From: Clostridiales bacterium Firm_11 | Lineage (GTDB): Bacteria; Bacillota; Clostridia; Christensenellales; Aristaeellaceae | NCBI GenBank assembly: GCA_001604105.1 | Contig: LVAQ01000016.1 | Coordinates: 1-64,000, forward strand | DNA: 64,000 nt | Direction: 5' to 3' | Notes under the pieces: model-generated | Database searches by the model: none | The model's input: only the letters and a program-made list of their open reading frames with translations | What the model was told of the DNA's origin: nothing | In this document: one piece after another, positions 16,914 through 25,997 of the stretch | Position numbering within the stretch: position 1 is the stretch's first letter | How the letters are laid out: each line of letters opens with the position of its first letter | Translations under genes and position numbers: made by a program

Positions 16914-18260
16914 ATGAAGATGGATGAGTTTATCCCCAAACTGTTTGAGGCCGCCAAGGAGGCGGGCTTTGGCGTGGCCGAAGCATATGTGCTGGAGGAT
17001 GAGAGCTTTAAGGTGGTCGCCATGAACGGCGAGATTACGCAGTATTCCAGCCATCAGACACGCGGGCTGGGTCTTCGCGCGGTGCTGGATGGCCGGATGG
17101 GCTACGCGGCAACCGAAGCGTTTGACGATGCCGCCATCGCCCAGCTGATTCGCGGGGCGAAGGATAGCGCCACCTATTGTGAAGATGAGAGCGAGCAGTT
17201 CATTTACGATGGCAGGGAGCCTGTTTTGCAACTCTCGCTGACTGGCGAAGATGCCCGGGCAGAAGATAAAATCGCTTTCGCGCTGGACATGGAGCGCATC
17301 GCCAAAGCCTATGACCCGCGCATCGCCCAGGTGGGGTATGATACGGTTGTCACCGGAAAGGTGAAAGTACGCATCATAAACACCCATGGCATGGATAAAC
17401 AGTATGAACAAAGCGTTTGCGGCGCGTACCTGCAACCCATCGCCCGCGAGGATGCGCTCACGTCTACAGGCATGGAAATCCGCTTTACGCGGGATTTCAG
17501 CGCGCTGGATGCCACCGCACTTGCGCAGGCTGCCGCCAGGCAGGCGGTGGAGATGCTCGGCGCAACGCCTGTGCCCTCCGGCAGTTACCGCGTGGCCATC
17601 CAAAACCTTGCCATGACGGATTTGCTGGAAACCTTCTCGCCCGCATTTTCGGCGGAAAACGCGCAGAAAGCCCTCTCGCTGCTGCGCGGCAAGGAAGGCG
17701 AAACGGTAGCCGCGCCGTGCGTGACCATCATCGACGATGCCTTGCGTGCGGACGCCTTTGGCAGCCGTCCCTTTGATGCGGAGGGCGTGCCCAGCCGCCG
17801 CAATGCGGTGGTGGAGCAGGGCGTGTTCAAGACCTTCCTACACAATCTGAAAACCGCTAAAAAAGATGGTGTGCAGAGCACCGGCAACGCCAGCAAGGGC
17901 GGGTATGCCGGCTCGGTGCGCGTATCACCCACCAACTTCTACCTCGAAGCGGGCGAGAAGAGCCTAGATGAACTGCTTGCGGATATCGGCGAGGGTTTGT
18001 TAATTACCGAAGTTGAAGGGCTGCACGCGGGCGCAAATGCCGTAAGCGGAGATTTTTCTTTGCTGAGTAAGGGCTTTGTGGTGGAAGGCGGCAAGAAGGG
18101 TCGTGCGGTGGAGCAGATTACCATTGCGGGCAATTTTTTCGAGATGCTTAAGGGTGTACAGGCGGTGGGGAGCGACCTACGCTTCCCCTCCGGCGGGTTT
18201 GGCGCGCCTACGGTGGATGTGGGCGTGCTTAGCGTGGCGGGTACGGAAGAAAAAGCCTGA
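16914..18260 (+). CDS. tldE: Metalloprotease subunit TldE (PmbA)
   Basis: About 448 residues, the partner of TldD. It lacks HExxxH, as TldE does, but shares the fold: DESFKVVAMNGEITQYSS near the start, GLGLRAVLDGRMGYAATEA, and the C-terminal ISGDFSLL-like AVSGDFSLLSKGFVVEGG. AGGAG at 16898-16902 serves ATG 16914; GTG 16902 and ATG 16920 are alternatives. The 220-base gap to tldD is larger than usual for this pair and holds no clear gene. Confidence 0.94.
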   Translation: MKMDEFIPKLFEAAKEAGFGVAEAYVLEDESFKVVAMNGEITQYSSHQTRGLGLRAVLDGRMGYAATEAFDDAAIAQLIRGAKDSATYCEDESEQFIYDGREPVLQLSLTGEDARAEDKIAFALDMERIAKAYDPRIAQVGYDTVVTGKVKVRIINTHGMDKQYEQSVCGAYLQPIAREDALTSTGMEIRFTRDFSALDATALAQAAARQAVEMLGATPVPSGSYRVAIQNLAMTDLLETFSPAFSAENAQKALSLLRGKEGETVAAPCVTIIDDALRADAFGSRPFDAEGVPSRRNAVVEQGVFKTFLHNLKTAKKDGVQSTGNASKGGYAGSVRVSPTNFYLEAGEKSLDELLADIGEGLLITEVEGLHAGANAVSGDFSLLSKGFVVEGGKKGRAVEQITIAGNFFEMLKGVQAVGSDLRFPSGGFGAPTVDVGVLSVAGTEEKA

Positions 18261-18274
18261 ATGCATACGCGAAC

Positions 18275-18316
18275 AAAAAGCGGGGAACGTACGTAGGGCG
18301 TTCCCCGCTTTTTGCA
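18275..18316. terminator. Bidirectional Rho-independent terminator
   Basis: AAAAAGCGGGGAACG (18275-18289) and CGTTCCCCGCTTTTT (18299-18313) form a perfect 15-bp stem with A/T runs on both sides. It separates convergent tldE and the LysE-type exporter gene. Confidence 0.9.
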
Positions 18317-18325
18317 ATGGATTCA

Positions 18326-18955
18326 TCATTGAATGGCGTTCATGGCATTCCAGATGAATACCCCGCCAAAGTACATTAATAGCGCACCCAGCACTCCGAT
18401 GATGATACGATATACCCGTTCATCCAGAAAGCGCCGTGTTTTGCCGATCAGCCACGCAATAAAACCATACCAGAGAAAATCTACCGAAATGTGCCCGATA
18501 AACCAAATGCCGACCCCTAAGTATCCATACGATTGATAGGCTGCCAGCAAAAACCCGAGCCCGATCACCGCCCACCACAGCAGGAAGTACGGGTTCATCG
18601 CGCTGATGAAAAAGCCGGAGGCAACCAGCCCGCGTGCGCCGGATGCTCCCTCCAGATTCACCTTGACGGTGTTGCGCACCGCGCCCGCCACCATACCCAC
18701 GCCCATATACCCAAGCAACGCCCCGCCGATGATGCCGATGGCGATTTGTGCAACGGTGGATTGCAAAATGATATCAAACCCCAGAAAGATGAGGGCTATT
18801 AACAGCAGCTCCAACAAGGCATGACCCAGTATGATGGTCAGCCCTGATTTTAGCCCGCCTGTGAACGCCTGCTTGATGGTGTAGGTGAGCAAGGGACCTG
18901 GCATGACTGCGCCGGAGAAGGCGATGGTCATGGCGGATAGGAAGAGGATTGGCAT
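18326..18955 (-). CDS. LysE/RhtB family translocator
   Basis: 209-residue membrane protein with six hydrophobic segments. The N-terminal SGAVMPGPLLTYT and GLKSGLTIILGHALLE match the LysE/RhtB pattern, and the central FFISAMNPYFLLWW contains the conserved NP of the family. Members export amino acids such as lysine, threonine or homoserine lactones; the substrate here is unknown. GGAGGAG precedes the start. It follows the AT-rich HEPN-motif gene by 49 bases on the same strand, but the two differ strongly in base composition. Confidence 0.88.
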   Translation of the reverse strand: MPILFLSAMTIAFSGAVMPGPLLTYTIKQAFTGGLKSGLTIILGHALLELLLIALIFLGFDIILQSTVAQIAIGIIGGALLGYMGVGMVAGAVRNTVKVNLEGASGARGLVASGFFISAMNPYFLLWWAVIGLGFLLAAYQSYGYLGVGIWFIGHISVDFLWYGFIAWLIGKTRRFLDERVYRIIIGVLGALLMYFGGVFIWNAMNAIQ

Positions 18956-19004
18956 GAAGTGTGACTCCTCCTTGCAACATCAATACTTGCTTTTATATGA
19001 GATG

Positions 19005-20285
19005 CTAATTATTTGCACTTTCTATTACGGGGTCCGGATTATAGAGCTTCCTTACATCCCAAGGCACAAGCGTCCATGTTCCATTGTTTCTCCAAGGAAG
19101 CGCATTGTTTTCATTGTTTTGATAAAGAACCCCGAAACGCATAATGCCACAGTATTGTTGTGCATCGTAATGCCAGGATACATAAAACTCCACCTGTGAC
19201 ATACAACACCCCTTTTCCTTGACAGATACTAATTTGCATCCTTTCAAATCCTTATGTTGAAAGAGTGCTCTACAAGAACCCGCTCGTTTGTTGACGTCTT
19301 TATCATATGGAAACATTTTCTCCAAGTAGATAGAAAGTGCGCCATAATTCTTAATACGCCACGCTTCTAGCATTTTGATCACAGGTATAATATATGGATA
19401 GTCACAATATTTCTCCGATTTAGCCATTTCAGGGACATCATTTCCTACACTTATTTCTCTTTTTTTCCAAAGGGCAATCTGTTCCCTATCTATGGCATTT
19501 TGTTTGATTTGGGATATCAATTCATGCATAGGTGGAGGATTAGCTGTTTCTTCGAACTTTCGCTTTCTGTCCTCCTCGTTCTTCTTCATTTTCATCCAGT
19601 CTGCTACCGCAAACATTAGTGCAATTAATTTACATGATACATATTCATTGTCAAAGCTAGTGTCGCGTCCATGCAATATGCCATTTCGATATGGCATCAT
19701 GATAGGTTCGTGATTTGTACTTGTTCGGTTTTTAGTAAAAATCGCTTTAACTTTCGTTAAGGCCGAACTACAGCCAACAAGGCAATCCCAAACATCGGTA
19801 TTTGTTCCATCGGCAAAGAAACCTTTACTGCGTGTAAAGTCATTTACTGCACCATCTATGATAACTAACGCCAACGGAACACTTGCGTAATAATGCTCCT
19901 GAAAATGTTCTTCAAAACAATGCTGGATTAAACAGTATCTACACATGAATGTTGAATCGCTGTTTTTTATGCAATGAACAACGTCTCTTACATCTCCCTT
20001 AAAATAGCCTAATAGGACTTGTTCCGCTGCTTCAATTCCATCTTTCTCAAATGTTTGATTGGCTTTCTCAACTACAGAGGACTTCATGCTGTCATAAATA
20101 CACCATCCTCTATCTGAGAATCTATCAGTAAACAGTTCAATTTGTTTTTCTAATGCTGAAACCTTTTCATGTAAATCAGTAGCTGTTTTAACAAGGTGTG
20201 GAGCAAATAATGATGTTAGTGGTATTGAGAGAGCAGCATCATTTTTAAGTTTTCGCAAAGATGGCAGCTCGTCTTTTTTTGACAT
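19005..20285 (-). CDS. Uncharacterised AT-rich gene with a HEPN-like motif
   Basis: 426 residues of unknown function. The protein is mostly alpha-helical in appearance and contains PYRNGILHGRD around residues 199-207: Arg200, then four residues, then His205, the R-N-x3-H core of HEPN ribonucleases. Cysteine pairs MCRYC and a C-terminal Lys/Asn-rich part are also seen. The gene is clearly richer in A and T than its neighbours and uses codons such as AAA, AAT and TTT freely, so it was probably acquired. GAGGTGG supports the start at 20285 rather than 20312. HEPN proteins are frequent in phage defence and toxin systems, but no antitoxin or nuclease partner adjoins it. Confidence 0.75.
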   Translation of the reverse strand: MSKKDELPSLRKLKNDAALSIPLTSLFAPHLVKTATDLHEKVSALEKQIELFTDRFSDRGWCIYDSMKSSVVEKANQTFEKDGIEAAEQVLLGYFKGDVRDVVHCIKNSDSTFMCRYCLIQHCFEEHFQEHYYASVPLALVIIDGAVNDFTRSKGFFADGTNTDVWDCLVGCSSALTKVKAIFTKNRTSTNHEPIMMPYRNGILHGRDTSFDNEYVSCKLIALMFAVADWMKMKKNEEDRKRKFEETANPPPMHELISQIKQNAIDREQIALWKKREISVGNDVPEMAKSEKYCDYPYIIPVIKMLEAWRIKNYGALSIYLEKMFPYDKDVNKRAGSCRALFQHKDLKGCKLVSVKEKGCCMSQVEFYVSWHYDAQQYCGIMRFGVLYQNNENNALPWRNNGTWTLVPWDVRKLYNPDPVIESANN

Positions 20286-20315
20286 AATGACCACCTCATT
20301 TACTATACTCATTTA

Positions 20316-20321
20316 ATTATA
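20316..20321 (-). promoter_or_regulatory. Putative -10 box of the HEPN-motif gene
   Basis: TATAAT on the minus strand, about 30 bases before the start codon, in AT-rich sequence. No good -35 box is visible at the proper distance. Confidence 0.35.
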
Positions 20322-20528
20322 GTATACCACAAACGTTAGAACCAGAACATAGCTTAGTCTTTGATTCTCTATTATTGCGGATTCGCATTTGACCATACAC
20401 TCTGGAGGTTGCTATTTGATTAATTCTGCAATAATACAGATCAAACTGTGAATAGGCAAGAAATTTGCGCCTATGCATTGAGCAAGGTGTGGACAAAGGC
20501 TTAGTTTCACATAAAAAGAAAAAGAGAA

Positions 20529-20553
20529 GAGACCCCCGAAAATCGAAGGTCTC
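20529..20553 (-). terminator. Terminator of the NifU-like/GGGtGRT operon
   Basis: GAGACC (20529-20534) pairs with GGTCTC (20548-20553), with inner CGA/TCG pairing. On the minus strand it is followed by a T-rich tail (TTCTCTTTTTC). Confidence 0.7.
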
Positions 20554-20572
20554 CCAAAAACCCCAATATCCC

Positions 20573-21571
20573 TTACTTCCCAGCTTCCTCAATCGCTACA
20601 GCCAGCGCCACGGTCGCGCCCACCATCGGGTTATTGCCCATGCCGATGAGCCCCATCATTTCTACATGCGCCGGAACGCTGCTTGAGCCTGCAAACTGCG
20701 CGTCGCTGTGCATGCGGCCCATGGTGTCGGTCATGCCATAGCTGGCGGGGCCGGCGGCCATGTTGTCCGGGTGCAGGGTGCGGCCGGTGCCGCCGCCGCT
20801 GGCTACCGAGAAGTACTGCTTGCCGTTTTCAAGGCACCACTTCTTGTAGGTGCCCGCCACGGGGTGCTGGAAGCGCGTGGGGTTGGTGCTGTTGCCGGTG
20901 ATGGAAACATCCACCTTTTCCAGCTGCATCACGGCTACGCCTTCGGTCACATCATCACAGCCGTAGGCGCGCACCTTGGCTTTTTCGCCGTCGGAATACG
21001 CAGTTTCTTTGACCACAGCCACTTCGCCCGTGTGATAGTTCATTTGGGTCTGCACATAGGTAAAGCCGTTGATACGGCTGATGATAAAGGCCGCGTCCTT
21101 GCCAAGGCCGTTGAGAATCACGCGCAGGGGCTCTTTGCGCACCTTGTTGGCGGTGCGGGCGATGCCGATGGCGCCTTCGGCGGCAGCAAAGCTCTCGTGT
21201 CCGGCCAGGAAGGCAAAACACTTGGTTTCATCCTTGAGCAGCATGGCGCCCAGGTTGCCGTGGCCAATGCCCACAGCGCGCTGATCCGCCACGGAGCCGG
21301 GGATGCAGAACCCTTGCAGGCCAAGGCCGATGGCCTCGGCGGCTTCGGCGGCAGTTTTAACGCCCTTTTTGAACGCGATGGCCGCACCCAGCGTGTAGGC
21401 CCACACAGCGTTTTCAAAAGCGATGGTCTGTACGCCCTGCACGATGCCGCGCACATCCACGCCCTTGTCCTTCACATACTGCGCAGCCGAATCCAGATCG
21501 GAGAAACCATACTCCGCAAGCACTGTATTGATTTTGGCAATTCTTCTTTCGTATCCTTCAAAAGTAGCCAT
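20573..21571 (-). CDS. GGGtGRT protein
   Basis: 332 residues. The family's name motif is present as SGGGTGRTLHPDNMAAGPA near residues 254-272, with GYERRIAKINTVLAEYGF at the start. The protein is conserved in anaerobic bacteria and archaea next to a NifU-like scaffold, as here (28 bases downstream of it). No biochemical function is established to my knowledge; a role in iron-sulfur or related metabolism is inferred only from the neighbour. Glycine-rich motif could bind a nucleotide or phosphate. GAGAGGTGAG precedes the start. Confidence 0.9.
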   Translation of the reverse strand: MATFEGYERRIAKINTVLAEYGFSDLDSAAQYVKDKGVDVRGIVQGVQTIAFENAVWAYTLGAAIAFKKGVKTAAEAAEAIGLGLQGFCIPGSVADQRAVGIGHGNLGAMLLKDETKCFAFLAGHESFAAAEGAIGIARTANKVRKEPLRVILNGLGKDAAFIISRINGFTYVQTQMNYHTGEVAVVKETAYSDGEKAKVRAYGCDDVTEGVAVMQLEKVDVSITGNSTNPTRFQHPVAGTYKKWCLENGKQYFSVASGGGTGRTLHPDNMAAGPASYGMTDTMGRMHSDAQFAGSSSVPAHVEMMGLIGMGNNPMVGATVALAVAIEEAGK

Positions 21572-21599
21572 TGTTTCTCACCTCTCATTCCAACTGTTG

Positions 21600-22292
21600 T
21601 TACTGATGGCGCGGGTCAATGTACTCGGCGGCTTCGGCAAAACGGCCGTAGGTGCCGATGTTCTTTTCATACGCTTCTTTGGCATCCACGCCTTTTTTGA
21701 TGGCTTCCATCATCTTGCCCAGGTGCACAAACTGGTAGCCGATTACTTCTTTTTGCGCGTCCAGCGCAATCTTGAGCACGTACCCTTCGGCCATTTCCAG
21801 ATAGCGCACGCCCTTTTTGACCGTGCCATACATGGTGCCAATCTGGCTGCGCAAACCCTTGCCCAAATCCTCCAGGCCAGCGCCAATTTCCAGCCCGCCC
21901 TCCGAGAAGGCGCTCTGGGTGCGGCCGTAGGCGATCTGCAAAAACAGCTCGCGCATGGCGGTGTTGATGGCATCGCATACCAGGTCAGTGTTCAGGGCTT
22001 CCAGCACGGTCTTGCCGGGTAAAATCTCGGCGGCCATGGCGGCGGAATGGGTCATGCCGGAGCAGCCGATGGTCTCCACCAGCGCTTCCTGGATTACGCC
22101 TTCCTTAACGTTCAGGCTCAGCTTGCAGGCGCCCTGCTGGGGTGCGCACCAGCCCACACCATGGGTAAAGCCGCTGATGTCCGTCACCTGACGAGCCTGC
22201 ACCCATTTGCCCTCTTCGGGGATCGGCGCGGGACCATGATCGGGGCCCTTCTTCACGCATACCATTTCTTCCACTTCTCTGGAGTAATGCAT
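21600..22292 (-). CDS. NifU-like iron-sulfur cluster assembly scaffold protein
   Basis: 230 residues with NifU_N/IscU-like features: VGWCAPQQGACKLSL and ETIGCSGMTHSAAMAAE, where cysteines around residues 49, 55 and 78 could hold a cluster. It differs from standard IscU in its long C-terminal half (about 120-230), the form that accompanies GGGtGRT proteins. It is the first gene of that two-gene operon. Start at 22292 follows AGGAGGAACG. No isc/suf genes are nearby. Confidence 0.85.
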   Translation of the reverse strand: MHYSREVEEMVCVKKGPDHGPAPIPEEGKWVQARQVTDISGFTHGVGWCAPQQGACKLSLNVKEGVIQEALVETIGCSGMTHSAAMAAEILPGKTVLEALNTDLVCDAINTAMRELFLQIAYGRTQSAFSEGGLEIGAGLEDLGKGLRSQIGTMYGTVKKGVRYLEMAEGYVLKIALDAQKEVIGYQFVHLGKMMEAIKKGVDAKEAYEKNIGTYGRFAEAAEYIDPRHQ

Positions 22293-22434
22293 GGATTCGT
22301 TCCTCCTGTTCGGCGTTTCAAAATCTGTCTTTCAGACACACCAAGTCAGTATAGCATACTTTTCGCCGTGCAAAAAGTACGAATGCTGTTTTTGATAAAA
22401 TTATCACACAGAATGTAAAATCTAGGAAAAGCGA

Positions 22435-22463
22435 TTGCGAATAACCATATTGTTGGCTATGAT
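22435..22463 (+). promoter_or_regulatory. Promoter of the GNAT gene
   Basis: TTGCGA (22435-22440), 17-base spacer, TATGAT (22458-22463), about 42 bases before the start codon. A minus-strand TATACT (22348-22353) may serve the divergent NifU-like gene. Confidence 0.6.
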
Positions 22464-22504
22464 AATGAAAACTGCGTGAAAGCGCGCACTATAGGAGGTT
22501 AACA

Positions 22505-22990
22505 ATGGATATCCGCATCAGACCGTTTGAGGATGCAGATCTGCCCCGCTTTACCCACTGGCTAACCGTCGCGCATGTGGTTCCCTGGTATACCCCGGCG
22601 GGGGATTGGCTTTCAGAAGTCAATCAGCGCCATGCAGCATTCTCGTTCATCAGTCATTTTATCATCACGGCGGATGGGGTGCCCATTGGCTTTTGCCAGC
22701 ATTACCCTTACTGGCGCAGCGGGGAGGATTGGCACGGCAATATCCCGCTGGCGGGAACGTACAGCATTGATTATATGATCGGCGAGCAGGCTTACCTGCG
22801 CAAGGGCTGCGGCGCGGCGGCCATCCGCCTGCTTACGCGGGATGTGTTTGCCAGCGCGGATGCGCAGCGCATTATCGTGCAGCCGGATGATAACAACATG
22901 GCCTCACAGAAAGTGTTGCTTAAGGCAGGGTATGCTTTTGACGCGGAAAACGGGCTGTTTATTCTGCATCGTGAGGATTTGAGCGCATAA
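22505..22990 (+). CDS. GNAT family N-acetyltransferase
   Basis: 161 residues. The order of segments matches GNAT proteins of the AAC(6')/RimJ-like group: MDIRIRPFEDADLPRF, FIITADGVPIGFCQHY, SIDYMIGEQAYLRKGCGAAA (acetyl-CoA loop) and VQPDDNNMASQKVLLKAGY. The last segment, with NxASxxxxxKxGF spacing, is typical. It may acetylate an aminoglycoside, a protein N-terminus or a small metabolite; the sequence does not decide. AGGAGG is 6 bases upstream. Monocistronic with its own promoter. Confidence 0.85.
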   Translation: MDIRIRPFEDADLPRFTHWLTVAHVVPWYTPAGDWLSEVNQRHAAFSFISHFIITADGVPIGFCQHYPYWRSGEDWHGNIPLAGTYSIDYMIGEQAYLRKGCGAAAIRLLTRDVFASADAQRIIVQPDDNNMASQKVLLKAGYAFDAENGLFILHREDLSA

Positions 22991-22991
22991 A

Positions 22992-23021
22992 TTGCATGGG
23001 CGGCGCAGGGCATGGTATAAT
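22992..23021 (+). promoter_or_regulatory. Promoter of the AAA ATPase gene
   Basis: TTGCAT (22992-22997), 18-base spacer, TATAAT (23016-23021), about 47 bases before the start codon at 23069. It overlaps the stop of the GNAT gene. Confidence 0.6.
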
Positions 23022-23068
23022 GGGCACAGTCCCGAATCTACATGCCCAAGGCTGAAGGAGCGTCGCAC

Positions 23069-24319
23069 ATGGATCGCAAAGAAGAGATCATCCGCCTGCA
23101 AATGGACGTTATCAACCAAATGACGCAGACCAATCTGCGGCGTATCGCTGATGATCTGTGGGGTATGCCCACGCTGAAGGCGGGCGGCGAACCTGTGATC
23201 AAAGACGCGGGCGTTACGCCCCCTGTGCTCTCGCCTGATACACCCCAGCCAGCCGCGCTTGCGCATACCGCGGCGGCTGATTCCGCGCAGCAGGCTGAAA
23301 CCGCGCCGGAGCCGCCCGAATCCATTGAAGAACTGAAGGCAGAACTGGAAGGGTACATCGGCCTTTCTGTGATCAAACAGGAAGTGCAAAGCCTCATCAA
23401 TCTGGTGACGGTGCAAAAACTGCGCAAGCAGAACGATTTGCCCGTGGAGGATCTCTCCCTGCACATGGTGTTTTCCGGCAACCCCGGCACGGGTAAAACA
23501 ATGATCGCGCGGCTCATGAGCCGTATCTATAAGAGCCTGGGCATCCTCACCAAAGGGCAGCTGGTCGAGGTGGATCGCAGCGGGCTGGTGGCAGGCTATG
23601 TAGGGCAAACGGCCATTAAAACCAGCGAGGTGATTCAAAAGGCGCTCGGCGGTGTACTGTTTGTCGATGAAGCTTACGCGCTTACGGCAAGCGGCGGTCA
23701 TGGCAGCAATGATTTCGGGCAGGAAGCTGTGGATACCCTGCTCAAAGCGATGGAAGATCAACGGGATGATCTGGTTGTGATCGTGGCTGGCTACACGGAG
23801 CTTATGGAAACGTTCGTGCATTCCAATCCCGGGCTGGAAAGCCGGTTTAACCGCTTCATGCATTTTCCGGATTATACCGTGGAAGAAATGCTGGCCATCT
23901 TTGACATGCGCTGTCAAAAAAGCGGTTATGCCCTTGCGGAGGATGCGCGTGACCTGCTCAAAGGGCTTCTGGCGTTATTCAGCTTGAACGCAAAAGGCTT
24001 TGGCAACGCGCGCGGCGTACGCAATCTGTTTGAACGAGCCGTGAGCGCGCAGGCTAACCGGCTGGCAAACCTTGCGAATATCACCCGCGAACAGCTCATG
24101 CAGCTGACCAGCGATGATTTGCGCAGCGCTGCGGGCGAAGAAGCGCAAGCCGAGCAGGGGGAGAACAAAGAGCGTATGGAAATGGCGGAGGCGGGCAAAA
24201 CTGCCGCCGCACCGGCCAAGCCGCCTGTGTTGCCGCAGGAAGATAAAGCAATCCCGCAGGATGATGATGCATCCGATGTGGAAACGCTGTTTCATAGCAC
24301 ACAGTTCAGGCCGCGGTGA
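23069..24319 (+). CDS. CbbX/SpoVK-like AAA ATPase
   Basis: 416 residues. After an N-terminal acidic/Pro-Ala linker (about 40-90) comes an AAA module: GNPGTGKT (137-144), Walker B VLFVDEAYAL, a sensor segment VIVAGYTELMETF and the arginine-containing GLESRFNRFMHF. This arrangement is that of CbbX and of SpoVK (stage V sporulation protein K). A 60-residue Ala/Glu/Lys-rich C-terminal tail is extra. Family members remodel target proteins; the target is unknown here. AAGGAG supports the start at 23069, not 23042. Confidence 0.88.
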   Translation: MDRKEEIIRLQMDVINQMTQTNLRRIADDLWGMPTLKAGGEPVIKDAGVTPPVLSPDTPQPAALAHTAAADSAQQAETAPEPPESIEELKAELEGYIGLSVIKQEVQSLINLVTVQKLRKQNDLPVEDLSLHMVFSGNPGTGKTMIARLMSRIYKSLGILTKGQLVEVDRSGLVAGYVGQTAIKTSEVIQKALGGVLFVDEAYALTASGGHGSNDFGQEAVDTLLKAMEDQRDDLVVIVAGYTELMETFVHSNPGLESRFNRFMHFPDYTVEEMLAIFDMRCQKSGYALAEDARDLLKGLLALFSLNAKGFGNARGVRNLFERAVSAQANRLANLANITREQLMQLTSDDLRSAAGEEAQAEQGENKERMEMAEAGKTAAAPAKPPVLPQEDKAIPQDDDASDVETLFHSTQFRPR

Positions 24320-24447
24320 CAGGATGCTCTGCCTGCCGCTCAATACGTAGTGGACAACAACGCGATAACCCTTGGGTTAACGGATTGGCAGAGAAATCAC
24401 GTTTCACGCCTGACAGGCACTGACCGTAAAGAGCCAACCCAAGCTAA

Positions 24448-24478
24448 AACACCCTTCTACACAAAGCAGGAGGGTGTT
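24448..24478 (-). terminator. Terminator of the aldose epimerase gene
   Basis: AACACCCT (24448-24455) pairs with AGGGTGTT (24471-24478), with inner CT/AG pairs. On the minus strand the stem is followed by TTTTAG. It lies in the 290-base convergent gap, which shows no gene. Confidence 0.6.
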
Positions 24479-24610
24479 CCTTCAGGCCAAATGCCGTTCG
24501 CTTGACATCCCACGAGCGGGTGATACCTCCGCATGAAGCGGCATGTTTGCGGCGGGGCAGGTATCCATGGCAGCACTTCCCACGAATGCGATTTTCTAAG
24601 CCACCAAAGC

Positions 24611-25459
24611 TCACCGCACGGTGATTGTGTGTCTCCGGATGATTTCCTCGCCCGGGGCAAGGTGGATGAAGCCGGGCTTGTGATCGATGCGGGGATCAGC
24701 GTCCACAAAATCCGGCGCGTTGCACCAAGGTTCGATGCACAGGTAACCCGCGCCCGGCTTGGTCCACAGCATCAGCACGTCATGCTCGGGAAAGGCAACG
24801 TGAATCTCGCGTGGGTGCAGATGGCTCCGCAAGGTTACGCCGCGGCTTTTGACGCTAAGCAGCACCAACGCGTCCACTGCAAAATAATCATAGGTGAGGG
24901 GCAGCACGGGGGTGTTCTCCGTAAGCGGGATGGTGTCATGCGTTATCAGGTTGCCTGTGAGCGGATTTGCCCGCAGGGTTTCCGGCTGATCAAACACAAG
25001 GGTGTATTGGTCAATGCCCTCGGGCGTGGCATATGCTTCATGAGCGCCAACGCTAAAGTAAAAGGGTATGCTGCCGAGGTTTTCGGCCGCATAATCCACA
25101 TGCAGGGCGTCCCCTTCCAGCGTGTAGATGGCTCGCAGGGCATACTCAAAAGGGAAGCCCTCGTGCTTATCGTCAATCACGAAAGCAACGCTTTCCGCAT
25201 CCGATTTTTCCACCCGCCATTCCAGTTTTCGCACAAAGCCGTGCTTGGGCATGGGATAGCGTTTGCCATCCAGCTCATAGGCATCATCGCGAAACCCGCC
25301 CGCAACGGGGAACAGGATTGGCGCGCGACTGACCCAGAAGGCGGGATCCCCCTGCCAAAGGCGCTCAACGCCATTTGCGTCCCGAATGGATTGCAGTTCC
25401 GCGCCCACCGTGGAAATGCTCACCTTGAGCAGCTGGTTCTGGATGGTAATCAAGCTCAT
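24611..25459 (-). CDS. Aldose 1-epimerase family protein (LacX-like)
   Basis: 282 residues of the galactose-mutarotase fold. Segments SISTVGAELQSIRDANG, APILFPVAGGFRDDAY, KHGFVRKLEW and FSVGAHEAY match the YeaD/LacX-type aldose-1-epimerase-like proteins. The catalytic His pair is placed at HGF and GAHEAY, and the glutamate near CIEPWCNAPDF. The enzyme interconverts sugar anomers; the natural sugar is not known. Start 25459 follows AAAGGGG; the frame continues upstream without similarity. Transcribed alone, divergent from the radical SAM gene. Confidence 0.88.
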   Translation of the reverse strand: MSLITIQNQLLKVSISTVGAELQSIRDANGVERLWQGDPAFWVSRAPILFPVAGGFRDDAYELDGKRYPMPKHGFVRKLEWRVEKSDAESVAFVIDDKHEGFPFEYALRAIYTLEGDALHVDYAAENLGSIPFYFSVGAHEAYATPEGIDQYTLVFDQPETLRANPLTGNLITHDTIPLTENTPVLPLTYDYFAVDALVLLSVKSRGVTLRSHLHPREIHVAFPEHDVLMLWTKPGAGYLCIEPWCNAPDFVDADPRIDHKPGFIHLAPGEEIIRRHTITVR

Positions 25460-25997
25460 AAACGAACCCCTTTCGGTATTGGGAGAGCACTGGTATCCTT
25501 GCCGCCCTGCAAACGCGCAGGCGCTTCGATGATGGTTCGGCTTCAATAACCCGTTGAAATGGCACAAAGCACTTGTGCCACAAGAACGACGATCGTACAA
25601 GGGTACGATTTGCGGCAGAGTGCGGCTGCCTGCAAAGGGGGGCTTGTGGCGACATGAACCATGCTATACCGTAGCATACCGCCAAGCGGCCATTGCGTCA
25701 AGCCGTGTTTTGTGGTAATGGTACGCCCACAGGCGGTTTTTGATCCGCGAATACCCGCCAAAGCATATTTAGGATAGCACACGGGCTCTACTGCATGCCC
25801 AATTCGTCGGGGCGGGCTGGCTTTATGCCCTAGAGGCACAGGGAATCGGCAGGCATCGACTTGCCTGTATGATGCGGCCTTGTGCGGATTCGATTGTATG
25901 CGCGGATATCGCGTCCCATGCGCCTGAACGCAGCGGAAAAGGTGCGGAATGCATGCCACTGAGAGAAGCAAAACAAAGGCCAAGGGAGGAAACTTGG
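25460..25997. other. Intergenic region with clustered inverted repeats
   Basis: 538 bases without a convincing gene. Three short inverted repeats are clustered: GGCACAA/TTGTGCC (25561-25579), ATCGTAC/GTACGAT (25592-25609) and ATGCTA/TAGCAT (25661-25677). None has a T-tail. They could be operators or parts of a structured RNA. A TATGAT near 25868 may be a -10 box for the plus-strand gene. Confidence 0.45.

Noticed and set aside
18956..20572. Integrated element around the HEPN-motif gene
   Set aside because: No integrase, attachment repeat or tRNA next to it; only the base composition suggests transfer.
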